This document shows, piece after piece, positions 57,540-64,000 of a stretch of 64,000 nucleotides of DNA. Source of the DNA: Myceligenerans salitolerans. GTDB taxonomy: Bacteria > Actinomycetota > Actinomycetes > Actinomycetales > Cellulomonadaceae. A program made the position numbers and the translations under genes. Within the stretch, counting starts at the first letter, position 1, and each line of letters begins with the position of its first letter. The notes beneath the pieces are model-generated. The model was not told the DNA's origin. It saw only the letters and a list, made by a program, of their open reading frames with translations, and did no database searches. Location: contig NZ_JAFMPK010000043.1 of assembly GCF_017349295.1 (NCBI RefSeq), forward strand, positions 62,001-126,000, given 5' to 3'.

Positions 57540-59555
57540 GTGAGCACCACCCCGACCCGCCTGCCCCGTGTCCGCGCCTCCGAGCTCGTCGGCCGCGGCT
57601 GGTTGAACACCGGCGGGCGTGACGTCACCCTCGCCGGCCTGCGGGGCAAGATCGTCATCCTCGACTTCTGGACGTTCTGCTGCATCAACTGCCTCCACGT
57701 CCTGGACGAGCTGCGCGAGCTCGAGGCCGCCCACCGCGACGAACTCGTGATCGTGGGCGTGCACTCACCCAAGTTCGAGCACGAAGCCGACCCCGATGCG
57801 CTCGCGGCCGCGGTCGAGCGGTACGACGTGCACCACCCCGTGCTCGACGACCCGGACCTGGTCACCTGGCGTGCGTACACCGCACGGGCCTGGCCGACCC
57901 TCGTGGTCGTCGATCCCGAGGGATACGTCGTCGCGCAGATGGCGGGGGAGGGACACGCGTCGGCCATCGCCGCGCTGGTCGCCGAGCTGATCGAGGAGCA
58001 CGACGCCAAGGGCACGCTGCACCGCGGCGACGGGCCGTACGTCCCGCCGCAGCCGGCGTCCGGTACGCTCCGCTTCCCGGCGAAGGCGATCGCGCTGCCG
58101 TCGGGCAACCTTCTCGTGGCCGACGCCGGCCACCACTCCCTCGCGGAACTCGCGCCCGACGGCGAGACGCTGGTCCGCCGCATCGGCTCGGGCGCCCGCG
58201 GCCTGCTCGACGGCGGCCCCGGCGAGGCGCGCTTCAGCGAGCCGGGCGGGCTGTGCCTGGTCCCGGAGCCGATGCGGGCGACGCTCGGCTACGACGTCGT
58301 CGTCGCGGACACCGTCAACCACGCCTTGCGCGGAGTCAGGCTGTCCGACGGCGACGTCACGACCCTCGCGGGGACGGGACGCCAGTTCATGGTGGGCGGC
58401 CAGGAGAACGTCGCCGGGCGGACCGGCGGGTTCGACGCCGCCGCGCTCCACGACGCGCGGTCCGTGAACCTGTCGTCGCCCTGGGACGTCGTCTGGTCGG
58501 CGGAGCTCGGCGCCTTCGTCGTGGCGATGGCGGGGAACCACACGCTGTGGGCGTTCGAGCCGGCGCTCCTCCGCCCGTCCGTGAGGCTCCTGGCGGGCAC
58601 CATGAACGAGGGGCTGGAGGACGGCCCGGGTGCGGGCGCCTGGTTCGCCCAGCCCTCCGGTCTGGCCCCGTCCGCCGACGGCGCGCTGTGGCTCGTCGAC
58701 TCCGAGACCTCCGCCCTGCGCGAGGTGGTTCCCGTCGATACCGGCGTCGAGCTCGAGACCGCCGTCGGACAGGGCCTGTTCGACTTCGGGCACCGGGACG
58801 GAGCCGCCGGTGAGGCGCTCCTCCAGCACCCGCTCGGGGTGGCGGTGCTGCCGGACGGCAGCGTCGTCGTGGCGGACACGTACAACGGCGCGCTCCGTCG
58901 GTACGTGCCCCCCGCGACAGCGGCACCGGCGGCCTCCGCCGGGCCGCTCGCCGGAGGCGAGGTGAGCACGCTGGCGACCGGGCTTGCCGAGCCGAGCGAC
59001 GTCGTCGTCCAGGTGGACGGGCGCGCGTGGACGCCCGGGGATCCGGTGCCGGACGGCGGGGAGATCCATCTGCTGGTGGTGGAGTCGGTCGCGCACCGCC
59101 TGACGCGGATCGCCGTGGCCGAGGACCTGGCGGGTGACGTGCTGGATTCCGGCGCGCGCCGTACCCAGCGCCCGGCCACCGACGTGGCCCCGGGCCCGCT
59201 ACGGCTCGAGGTCCCGTTCGAGCCCGCGCCGGGCCAGAAGCTCGACGACCGCTGGGGGCCGTCCACCGAGCTCCGGGTGAGCGCCACGCCGCCCGAGCTG
59301 TTGCGCTCCGGTGCGGGAAAGGGGGCCGACCTGTTCCGAGACCTGGTGATCGACCCCGACGTGCCCGAGGGCGTACTGCACGTGACCGCCAAGGCGGCCT
59401 CCTGCGACGTCGTGCCCGTGGGACCGGACGGCGAGCCGGACCCCGGCGCCTTCCCGGCCTGCCATCTCGCGAGCCAGGACTGGGGGATCCCGGTGCGGGT
59501 GAGTTCCGGGACCGGTTCCGCCACCGCGGCACTCAGCCTGCCCCTGCGTGGATGA
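57540..59555 (+). CDS. NHL-repeat thioredoxin-like protein (NHLRC2-type)
   Basis: A 671-residue cytoplasmic protein. The thioredoxin-like domain is at about 15-165, with active site C48-I-N-C51 in DFWTFCCINCLHVLDEL. An NHL beta-propeller is at about 180-480 (VADAGHHSLAELAPDG; VVADTVNHALRGV; VVADTYNGALRRY). A C-terminal beta-sandwich follows. Human NHLRC2 has the same layout. The reaction is unknown, though a redox function is expected. The GTG at 57540 has a GACAAT box 6 nt upstream and overlaps no other gene. It probably belongs to the same unit as the two genes before it. Confidence 0.9.
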   Translation: MSTTPTRLPRVRASELVGRGWLNTGGRDVTLAGLRGKIVILDFWTFCCINCLHVLDELRELEAAHRDELVIVGVHSPKFEHEADPDALAAAVERYDVHHPVLDDPDLVTWRAYTARAWPTLVVVDPEGYVVAQMAGEGHASAIAALVAELIEEHDAKGTLHRGDGPYVPPQPASGTLRFPAKAIALPSGNLLVADAGHHSLAELAPDGETLVRRIGSGARGLLDGGPGEARFSEPGGLCLVPEPMRATLGYDVVVADTVNHALRGVRLSDGDVTTLAGTGRQFMVGGQENVAGRTGGFDAAALHDARSVNLSSPWDVVWSAELGAFVVAMAGNHTLWAFEPALLRPSVRLLAGTMNEGLEDGPGAGAWFAQPSGLAPSADGALWLVDSETSALREVVPVDTGVELETAVGQGLFDFGHRDGAAGEALLQHPLGVAVLPDGSVVVADTYNGALRRYVPPATAAPAASAGPLAGGEVSTLATGLAEPSDVVVQVDGRAWTPGDPVPDGGEIHLLVVESVAHRLTRIAVAEDLAGDVLDSGARRTQRPATDVAPGPLRLEVPFEPAPGQKLDDRWGPSTELRVSATPPELLRSGAGKGADLFRDLVIDPDVPEGVLHVTAKAASCDVVPVGPDGEPDPGAFPACHLASQDWGIPVRVSSGTGSATAALSLPLRG

Positions 59556-59595
59556 CGACCCCGGTGAAGACCTTGTGACGGCAGCCTCGAAAGGT

Positions 59596-59624
59596 TTCGA
59601 CCGGAAAGGGTCCGGCGCTAGACT
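59596..59624 (+). promoter_or_regulatory. Promoter of corA leader
   Basis: TTCGAC (59596-59601), a 17-nt spacer and TAGACT (59619-59624) fit a housekeeping promoter. The transcript would begin near 59631, leaving about 310 nt before the corA start codon. Confidence 0.55.
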
Positions 59625-59720
59625 GGCCACGCAGGAATCACCGGCGTGACGGCCTCACATGTGCGGCCCACGCATCGCCAGCGGCCGGCGTGCCGCCCGG
59701 ACTCGGAGGGGGTGGAGCTC

Positions 59721-59762
59721 ATGACCCGTAGCGAGCCCCCCAGTAGTCCGAGCCGCGGCTGA
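59721..59762 (+). CDS. Small leader ORF upstream of corA
   Basis: The ATG follows the strong ribosome site GGAGGGGGTGGAG by 3 nt and starts a 13-residue peptide, MTRSEPPSSPSRG, with three prolines, two of them adjacent. In enteric bacteria proline-containing leader peptides (MgtL, CorL) couple Mg2+ level to expression of Mg transporters by ribosome stalling or Rho-dependent termination. The setting is alike but homology is not implied. It lies 178 bp before corA. Confidence 0.5.
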   Translation: MTRSEPPSSPSRG

Positions 59763-59940
59763 CGGCTCGACCGGCAGAGCCCCGCAGACGACGACGCAGC
59801 GAAGCGACGACCGCATCGCTGTGCCGTGCCGTCCACCCCCGAGCCCCAGCCGCGGCAGCTCCGTGCCCTCGTCCGCTCGTGCACCTCCTACGCCCGCCCG
59901 ACGGCGTGCCGAGGAGGTGGCAACGACCTCGGAGTTACCC

Positions 59941-61098
59941 ATGGCCACCTTCCTGCCCGCACGCCCTGTCCGCTCACGCCCGCTCCTGGACGCGCTGCGC
60001 CCCCGGCCCCGCCGCCGGCCCGCCGCACCGTTCACCGCGCCGGAGCCGGGTGCCCTGATGCCGTCCGCGCCGCGCCGGTCGCCCGTCGTCGCCGCCGTGA
60101 TCTACGACGACGGTGAGCGCACCGCCTCCTTCTCGAAGCTCTCGGACGCCTTCCGCGCGTTGCGCAGCCGCCCCGGAGGCATGGCGTGGATCGGCCTGGA
60201 GCGGCCCGACGAGATCGAGCTGAACTCCCTCGCCGAGGAGTTCGACCTGCATCCCCTCGCCGTCGAGGACGCGATCCAGGCGCACCAGCGTCCCAAGATC
60301 GAACGGTACGGCGACACGCTCTTCGTCGTGCTGCACGCCGCTCGGTACGACGACGCGGCCGAGCGCGTCGAATTCGGTGAGCTGCACGTGTTCATCGGCC
60401 CCGACTTCGTCGTCACCGTGCGGCACGGTGCGTCACCGGATCTCGGTGCCGTCAGGGACCGCCTGGAGAAGGACCGGACCATGCTGGCCCGCGGTCCCGA
60501 GGCAGTGCTGTACGCGATCCTCGACGACGTCGTGGACGGGTACGCACCCGTTGTCGCCGGCCTCGAGAACGACATCGACGAGATCGAGTCCGAGGTGTTC
60601 GGCGGTGACCCGGAGGTGTCACGGCGCACCTACGAACTCTCGCGCGAGGTCGTCGACTTCCAGCGAGCGGTGCGCCCGGCGCAGAAGATCTGCGCCTCGC
60701 TGGCGAAGGGCGCCGAGAAGTACGACGTCCACCTCGAGCTCCAGGCCTACCTGCGCGATGTCGCCGACCACCTGACCGAGGCGGCGGACCGCATCGACTC
60801 CTACCGTGCCGCCCTCCGCGACATCCTCACGGTGAACGCCACCCTCGTCGCGCAGCGGCAGAACGAGGAGATGAAGCACCTGTCCGAGGTCAGTCTTCGG
60901 CAGGGCGAAGAGGTCAAGAAGATCTCCGGCTGGGCCGCGATCCTGTTCGCGCCGACGCTGGTGGGCACGGTGTACGGCATGAACTTCGACGTCATGCCGG
61001 AACTCGGATGGGCGTGGGGATATCCGGCGGCACTGGTCGCCATGGCCGCGGTGAGCGTGGCGCTCTTCGGCGTGTTCCGCGGGAAGCGCTGGATCTGA
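59941..61098 (+). CDS. corA: CorA family magnesium/cobalt transporter
   Basis: A 385-residue channel of the CorA/MIT superfamily. A basic/Pro-rich N-terminal tail (about 1-45) precedes the cytoplasmic alpha/beta domain (AWIGLERPDEIELNSLAEEFDLHPLAVEDAIQ). A long helix leads to two C-terminal transmembrane helices with the pore signature YGMNF (G346-M347-N348) and the basic end RGKRWI inside. It normally imports Mg2+, with gating by intracellular Mg2+. The ATG at 59941 has CGGAG upstream. The long leader with its small ORF suggests control after transcription start. Confidence 0.94.
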   Translation: MATFLPARPVRSRPLLDALRPRPRRRPAAPFTAPEPGALMPSAPRRSPVVAAVIYDDGERTASFSKLSDAFRALRSRPGGMAWIGLERPDEIELNSLAEEFDLHPLAVEDAIQAHQRPKIERYGDTLFVVLHAARYDDAAERVEFGELHVFIGPDFVVTVRHGASPDLGAVRDRLEKDRTMLARGPEAVLYAILDDVVDGYAPVVAGLENDIDEIESEVFGGDPEVSRRTYELSREVVDFQRAVRPAQKICASLAKGAEKYDVHLELQAYLRDVADHLTEAADRIDSYRAALRDILTVNATLVAQRQNEEMKHLSEVSLRQGEEVKKISGWAAILFAPTLVGTVYGMNFDVMPELGWAWGYPAALVAMAAVSVALFGVFRGKRWI

Positions 61099-61123
61099 GC
61101 GTCGGGCTTCCCGCGGGCACCGG

Positions 61124-61990
61124 TCAGGAACCGCCCGCGGGAACACGCGGTGCGGAGACCCCGGCGCCGGTGCCCAGGTGTGCGCGCGCGTAGGCCAGGG
61201 CCTCGGCCAGATCGGCGGTGCGCTCGATCGGGCTGCGGCCGCGCGTCGAGATCTCGAGGCAGACGTCCCCCTGCCAGCCGCGCCGGCTCAGCTCGGCGAG
61301 TACCTTGTCGCACTGCATGTTCCCGCGCCCTGGGACGAGGTGCTCGTCGCGGGCACTACCGGTGCCGTCCGCGAGGTGCAGGTGACGCATGCGGTCACCG
61401 AAGATCTCGAGCAGTTCCAGCCCGTCCTGCTGGGCGACGCTGGCGTGGGAGAGATCCAGCGTGACGGCGTCGTACCCGTGGTCCGTCGGGTCCCAGCCCG
61501 GAAGGTACGCCTGCATCTCACGGCCCCCGCCGCGCCAGGGATACATGTTCTCGACGGCGATCGTCACGCCGGTGGTCTCCGTGAGCGTCGCGACCTGCTC
61601 CTCGAACTGCCGGGCGTACTTGAACTGCCAGCGGAAGGGCGGGTGCACCACCACCGTGGCAGCGCCGAGCTCCTGCGCCATCTCCACGGTCCGGTCCAGC
61701 TTGGGACCGGGCGCACGGCCCCACACCCGCTGACTCACCAGCAAGGTCGGCGCGTGCAGTGACCGCACGGGCATGCCCGTCTCCGCGGCGTGCCGCGCGA
61801 GCGTGAGCGCGTTCCGCGTCGCCTCCTCCGACCAGATCATCACCTCGACGCCGTCGTACCCGGCTTCGGCCGCGGCCTCGAAGGCGTACGGCACCCGCCG
61901 CGGGAACACGGATGCGGTGGACAGCGTCACGTGGACACCGGGTCCGGTGGTGTCGGGCGTGATCCTGTCGGATCCGATCGGTTCCTGCAT
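61124..61990 (-). CDS. Sugar phosphate isomerase/epimerase-like TIM-barrel protein
   Basis: A 288-residue protein of the AP endonuclease 2 / xylose isomerase-like TIM-barrel family. Metal-ligand regions are recognisable: AAEAGYDGVEVMIWSEE, VVHPPFRWQ, IAVENMYPW (Glu), TLDLSHASVAQQDG (Asp and His), HLHLADGTGSARDEHLVPGRGNM (His) and DVCLEISTRG (Glu). These hold a divalent metal and a sugar-like substrate. The reaction is unknown. The ATG at 61990 has a GGTGG ribosome site. It is convergent with corA and lies downstream of ptsI on the same strand. Confidence 0.9.
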   Translation of the reverse strand: MQEPIGSDRITPDTTGPGVHVTLSTASVFPRRVPYAFEAAAEAGYDGVEVMIWSEEATRNALTLARHAAETGMPVRSLHAPTLLVSQRVWGRAPGPKLDRTVEMAQELGAATVVVHPPFRWQFKYARQFEEQVATLTETTGVTIAVENMYPWRGGGREMQAYLPGWDPTDHGYDAVTLDLSHASVAQQDGLELLEIFGDRMRHLHLADGTGSARDEHLVPGRGNMQCDKVLAELSRRGWQGDVCLEISTRGRSPIERTADLAEALAYARAHLGTGAGVSAPRVPAGGS

Positions 61991-62065
61991 GTCATCCACC
62001 TTAAGAGCGGCTCGTAACGAAAACGTGACCTCGGGGTTCACAGAGCATGGCGACCTGCGCCGAGG

Positions 62066-63796
62066 TCACGGACCACCGCTCCCGAAATCTCGGACGACCT
62101 CGCGCGCGGCCCGGGCCGTCGGTTTGTCGAGGGCGCTCGTGGCCAGGTCGCGGCACTCGTCGAGCGTGACCTGGCGCAGTGCGGCGGCCACCGCGGCGAG
62201 CGCACGTGGCGTCATCGACAACGACGTCACGCCGAGGCCGACGAGGACCGGCGCGAGCAGCGGGTCCGCGGCGGCCTCGCCGCACACGCCCACCGGACGA
62301 CCATGCACCGCCCCGCCCTCGCACGCCACCCGGACGAGGTCGAGCACCGCTGGCTGCCACGGCGTGGACAGCGCGGCCACCCCGGCGAGGTCCCGGTCCG
62401 CCGCCATCGTGTACTGCGTCAGATCGTTCGTGCCGAGACTCGCGAACGCGGCATCGGCCAGCAGCCACCGGGCCTGGAGGGCCGCCGCCGGAGTCTCGAT
62501 CATCACACCCGCCGTCGTCAGGCCGTGGGCGGTGCAGGCCGCGACGAACTCACGCGTCTCGTCGGCGGTGGCGACCATCGGCGCCATGACCCAGACCTCC
62601 GTGCTCTCGGCGCGCGCCGCGCGCGAGATCGCCTCGAGCTGACGATCCAGCACCTCCGGATGATCGACGGCGGTCCGGATGCCCCGTACCCCGAGAGCGG
62701 GGTTGTCCTCGTGGTCCGGGGTGAGGAACCGCAGCGGCTTGTCCGCCCCCGCGTCGAGGGTGCGCACCACGACCCGTCCACCGGAAAACCTTGCCAGGAC
62801 CGCCCGATAGGCCTCGACCTGCTCGGCGACCGTCGGCTCCGTGCCGCGGCCGAGGAAGCAGAACTCCGTCCGGAACAGGCCCACACCGCGCGCCCCGGCG
62901 TTCGCCGCGGCGTCGGCCTCAGCGGGGTCGGCGACATTCGCGACGAGGTCGATGTCATGCCCGTCGCGTGTCGTCGCGGTGCCGTCGAACGCGTCGCGGG
63001 CCGAACGCCGACGACGGACGAGAGGGCCGGCGCCGTCGTGTCTCCCGTCGTCGCCGTCCGCCAGTCCCGCCGCCGACAGTTCGGCAGCGCCGGGACCGAC
63101 GAGGACCAGGCCGTCCGTCCCGTCCACCAGCACCGTCTCGCCCGGTGCGAGATCGGCGGCCTCTCCGAGCGCGACGACGGCCGGGATCCCGAGCGAGCGG
63201 GCGATGATCGCCGTGTGCGAGGTGGGTCCGCCCCGCGCCGTGACCACCGCGAGAACCGTCTCCGGGTCCAGCGTCGCGGTGTCGGCCGGCGCCAGGTCGG
63301 TGGCCACCAGGACGAACGGATGCCCCGGGTCCGGAACCCCGGGCGGGGGAGCACCGGTCAGGACGGCCACGATGCGGTCACGGACGTCGCGTACGTCGCG
63401 GGCGCGCTCCGCCATGGGGCTCCCGAGCGACTCGAGCTGCGTGGCGACCGCGCCGGCGGCGTCCCACACCGCACGCTCCGGCGTGAGGTGATCGGCGCGG
63501 ACGCGGTGCGCGGCGTCGGCGGCGAGCGTCTGGTCGGCAGCCATCGCGGCGGTGACGGACAGGATGTCGGCGGCGGTACCGGTGGCACGTGCCGCACGCC
63601 GGGCGAGGTCCTGCTCGACCCGTTCCGCGGCCTCCCGGACCGCAGAGGCCGCGCGATCCACCGCATCGGGCTCGATCCGGCTGGTCGCCGGCTCCGGCAC
63701 GCGCGGCGGCATGTGCACCACCGGACCCGCCGACCGGCCAGGACTCGCGGGGACGCCGCTTCGCTTCTCCACGGGCATACCGCTCCCGTTCTGCAT
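62066..63796 (-). CDS. ptsI: PTS enzyme I (phosphoenolpyruvate-protein phosphotransferase)
   Basis: A 576-residue first enzyme of the sugar phosphotransferase system. The phosphorylated His is His194 in ARGGPTSHTAIIARSLGIPAV. GVGLFRTEFCFLGR and the string ending LGTNDLTQYTMAADRD are PEP/Mg-binding motifs of the C-terminal barrel, and VGVCGEAAADPLLAPVLVGLGVTSLSM carries the catalytic Cys region. Length is standard. The ATG at 63796 has GAGGT upstream; an ATG at residue 7 is also possible. A PTS IIA gene lies divergently 93 bp away, so both probably feed the same sugar uptake. HPr is not in the window. Confidence 0.95.
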   Translation of the reverse strand: MQNGSGMPVEKRSGVPASPGRSAGPVVHMPPRVPEPATSRIEPDAVDRAASAVREAAERVEQDLARRAARATGTAADILSVTAAMAADQTLAADAAHRVRADHLTPERAVWDAAGAVATQLESLGSPMAERARDVRDVRDRIVAVLTGAPPPGVPDPGHPFVLVATDLAPADTATLDPETVLAVVTARGGPTSHTAIIARSLGIPAVVALGEAADLAPGETVLVDGTDGLVLVGPGAAELSAAGLADGDDGRHDGAGPLVRRRRSARDAFDGTATTRDGHDIDLVANVADPAEADAAANAGARGVGLFRTEFCFLGRGTEPTVAEQVEAYRAVLARFSGGRVVVRTLDAGADKPLRFLTPDHEDNPALGVRGIRTAVDHPEVLDRQLEAISRAARAESTEVWVMAPMVATADETREFVAACTAHGLTTAGVMIETPAAALQARWLLADAAFASLGTNDLTQYTMAADRDLAGVAALSTPWQPAVLDLVRVACEGGAVHGRPVGVCGEAAADPLLAPVLVGLGVTSLSMTPRALAAVAAALRQVTLDECRDLATSALDKPTARAAREVVRDFGSGGP

Positions 63797-63889
63797 GGGT
63801 GACTACCTCAGGTGCGCGAGGCACGTTACATGCTCGGGCCCCTGGCTGCCGAGGCCGGTCGTTCCGTGCGTCTCTGTCAGGATGGCGGT

Positions 63890-64000
63890 ATGGCGCTCAC
63901 CGTGCTGGCCCCCGTCTCCGGAACCGTCGTGGCGATGGCGGACGTGCCCGACCCGGTCTTCGCCGAGGGCATGGTCGGCCCGGGCATCGCCGTCGACCCG
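63890..64000 (+). CDS. PTS glucose-type EIIA component, N-terminal part
   Basis: Only the first 37 codons are inside the window. The product starts MALTVLAPVSGTVVAMADVPDPVFAEGMVGPGIAVDP, given here in parts: APVSGTVVAMADVPDPVF then GMVGPGIAVDP. This is the typical beginning of the glucose-permease IIA (Crr-like) beta-barrel domain; the phosphorylated His lies beyond the edge. It is divergent from ptsI. The ATG at 63890 has a CAGGAT box 6 nt upstream. It could be a free IIA protein or the first domain of a larger permease. Confidence 0.85.
   Translation, partial: MALTVLAPVSGTVVAMADVPDPVFAEGMVGPGIAVDP

Larger units (their letters stand above)
59556..59940 (+). other. Long 5' leader of corA with promoter and small ORF
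   Basis: This 385-bp region between the NHL-thioredoxin gene and corA has no full-length gene. It holds a promoter (59596-59624), giving a transcript with about 310 nt of leader, and a small ORF (59721-59762) with a strong ribosome site. The GC-rich remainder can form several hairpins. No M-box-like sequence was recognised. Confidence 0.55.

Noticed and set aside
59631-59940. M-box magnesium riboswitch in the corA leader
   Set aside because: The conserved core bases of M-box RNAs were not found by eye; only the small ORF and generic GC-rich hairpins are visible.

Overview
The window is uniformly GC-rich DNA (roughly 70% by eye) with actinobacterial gene content: a WhiB7-type regulator with an AT-hook, several likely leaderless gene starts, secreted cellulases with family 2 carbohydrate-binding modules, a YhgE/Pip-MMPL pair and a PTS. 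Secreted GH6 and GH5 glycosidases with Asp-Pro-Thr linkers suggest a cellulolytic member of Micrococcales (Promicromonosporaceae or Cellulomonadaceae). That placement is inferred from gene content and was not tested by any search. No rRNA, tRNA, CRISPR array, insertion sequence or prophage was seen.

Layout. 1-8.1 kb: the 5' part of a secreted M6 metalloprotease, an MFS transporter, a Gfo/Idh/MocA oxidoreductase, an amidohydrolase and a complete polar amino-acid ABC importer. 8.2-11.5 kb: a small helix-hairpin-helix protein, an AraC regulator divergent from a methyltransferase, and a tandem-VOC protein. 11.6-16 kb: an arsenic cluster made of ArsR, an FAD monooxygenase-like protein, an aquaglyceroporin, ArsC and an ArsR-ArsC fusion. 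No ArsB or Acr3 pump is present. 16-26 kb: a PH-domain protein, a MOSC protein, a secreted GH5_8-like beta-mannanase, a fumarase-superfamily lyase, a degenerate RNase H-like protein, an erythrin-VIT iron transporter, a surface protein, an NfeD-flotillin operon and a small GNAT. 26-32.5 kb: phosphoglucomutase, then short-chain dehydrogenases with a WrbA quinone reductase. The last SDR has a large internal deletion. A divergent MarR gene shares a 14-bp operator with this operon. 33-41 kb: a GH6 cellulase, then a TetR gene divergent from a two-gene membrane operon (MMPL with an extra C-terminal domain, and YhgE).

41-51 kb: purB, a two-gene unit (small helical protein plus serine-hydrolase-like protein), a small four-helix membrane protein, a histidinol-phosphate-type aminotransferase, and E1-alpha, E1-beta and E2 of a 2-oxoacid dehydrogenase (branched-chain or pyruvate), followed by whiB7. 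51-59.5 kb: a CopD-CtaG fusion, a TIGR03364-like FAD oxidoreductase with an orphan PhnD-like lipoprotein, a cytoplasmic trypsin-fold protease, a stand-alone relative of its N-terminal domain, and an NHL-thioredoxin protein. 59.6-64 kb: CorA behind a roughly 310-nt leader carrying a 13-codon proline-containing ORF, a sugar-phosphate isomerase-like protein, PTS enzyme I and the start of a divergent PTS IIA gene.

Convergent gene pairs are usually separated by long perfect inverted repeats that look like bidirectional terminators. The most promising leads are the dead-ABC domain fused to MMPL, the three shared MarR-type operators, the efflux-pump-less arsenic cluster, the small-protein/hydrolase pair, the protease with a separately encoded N-domain, and the CorA leader ORF.
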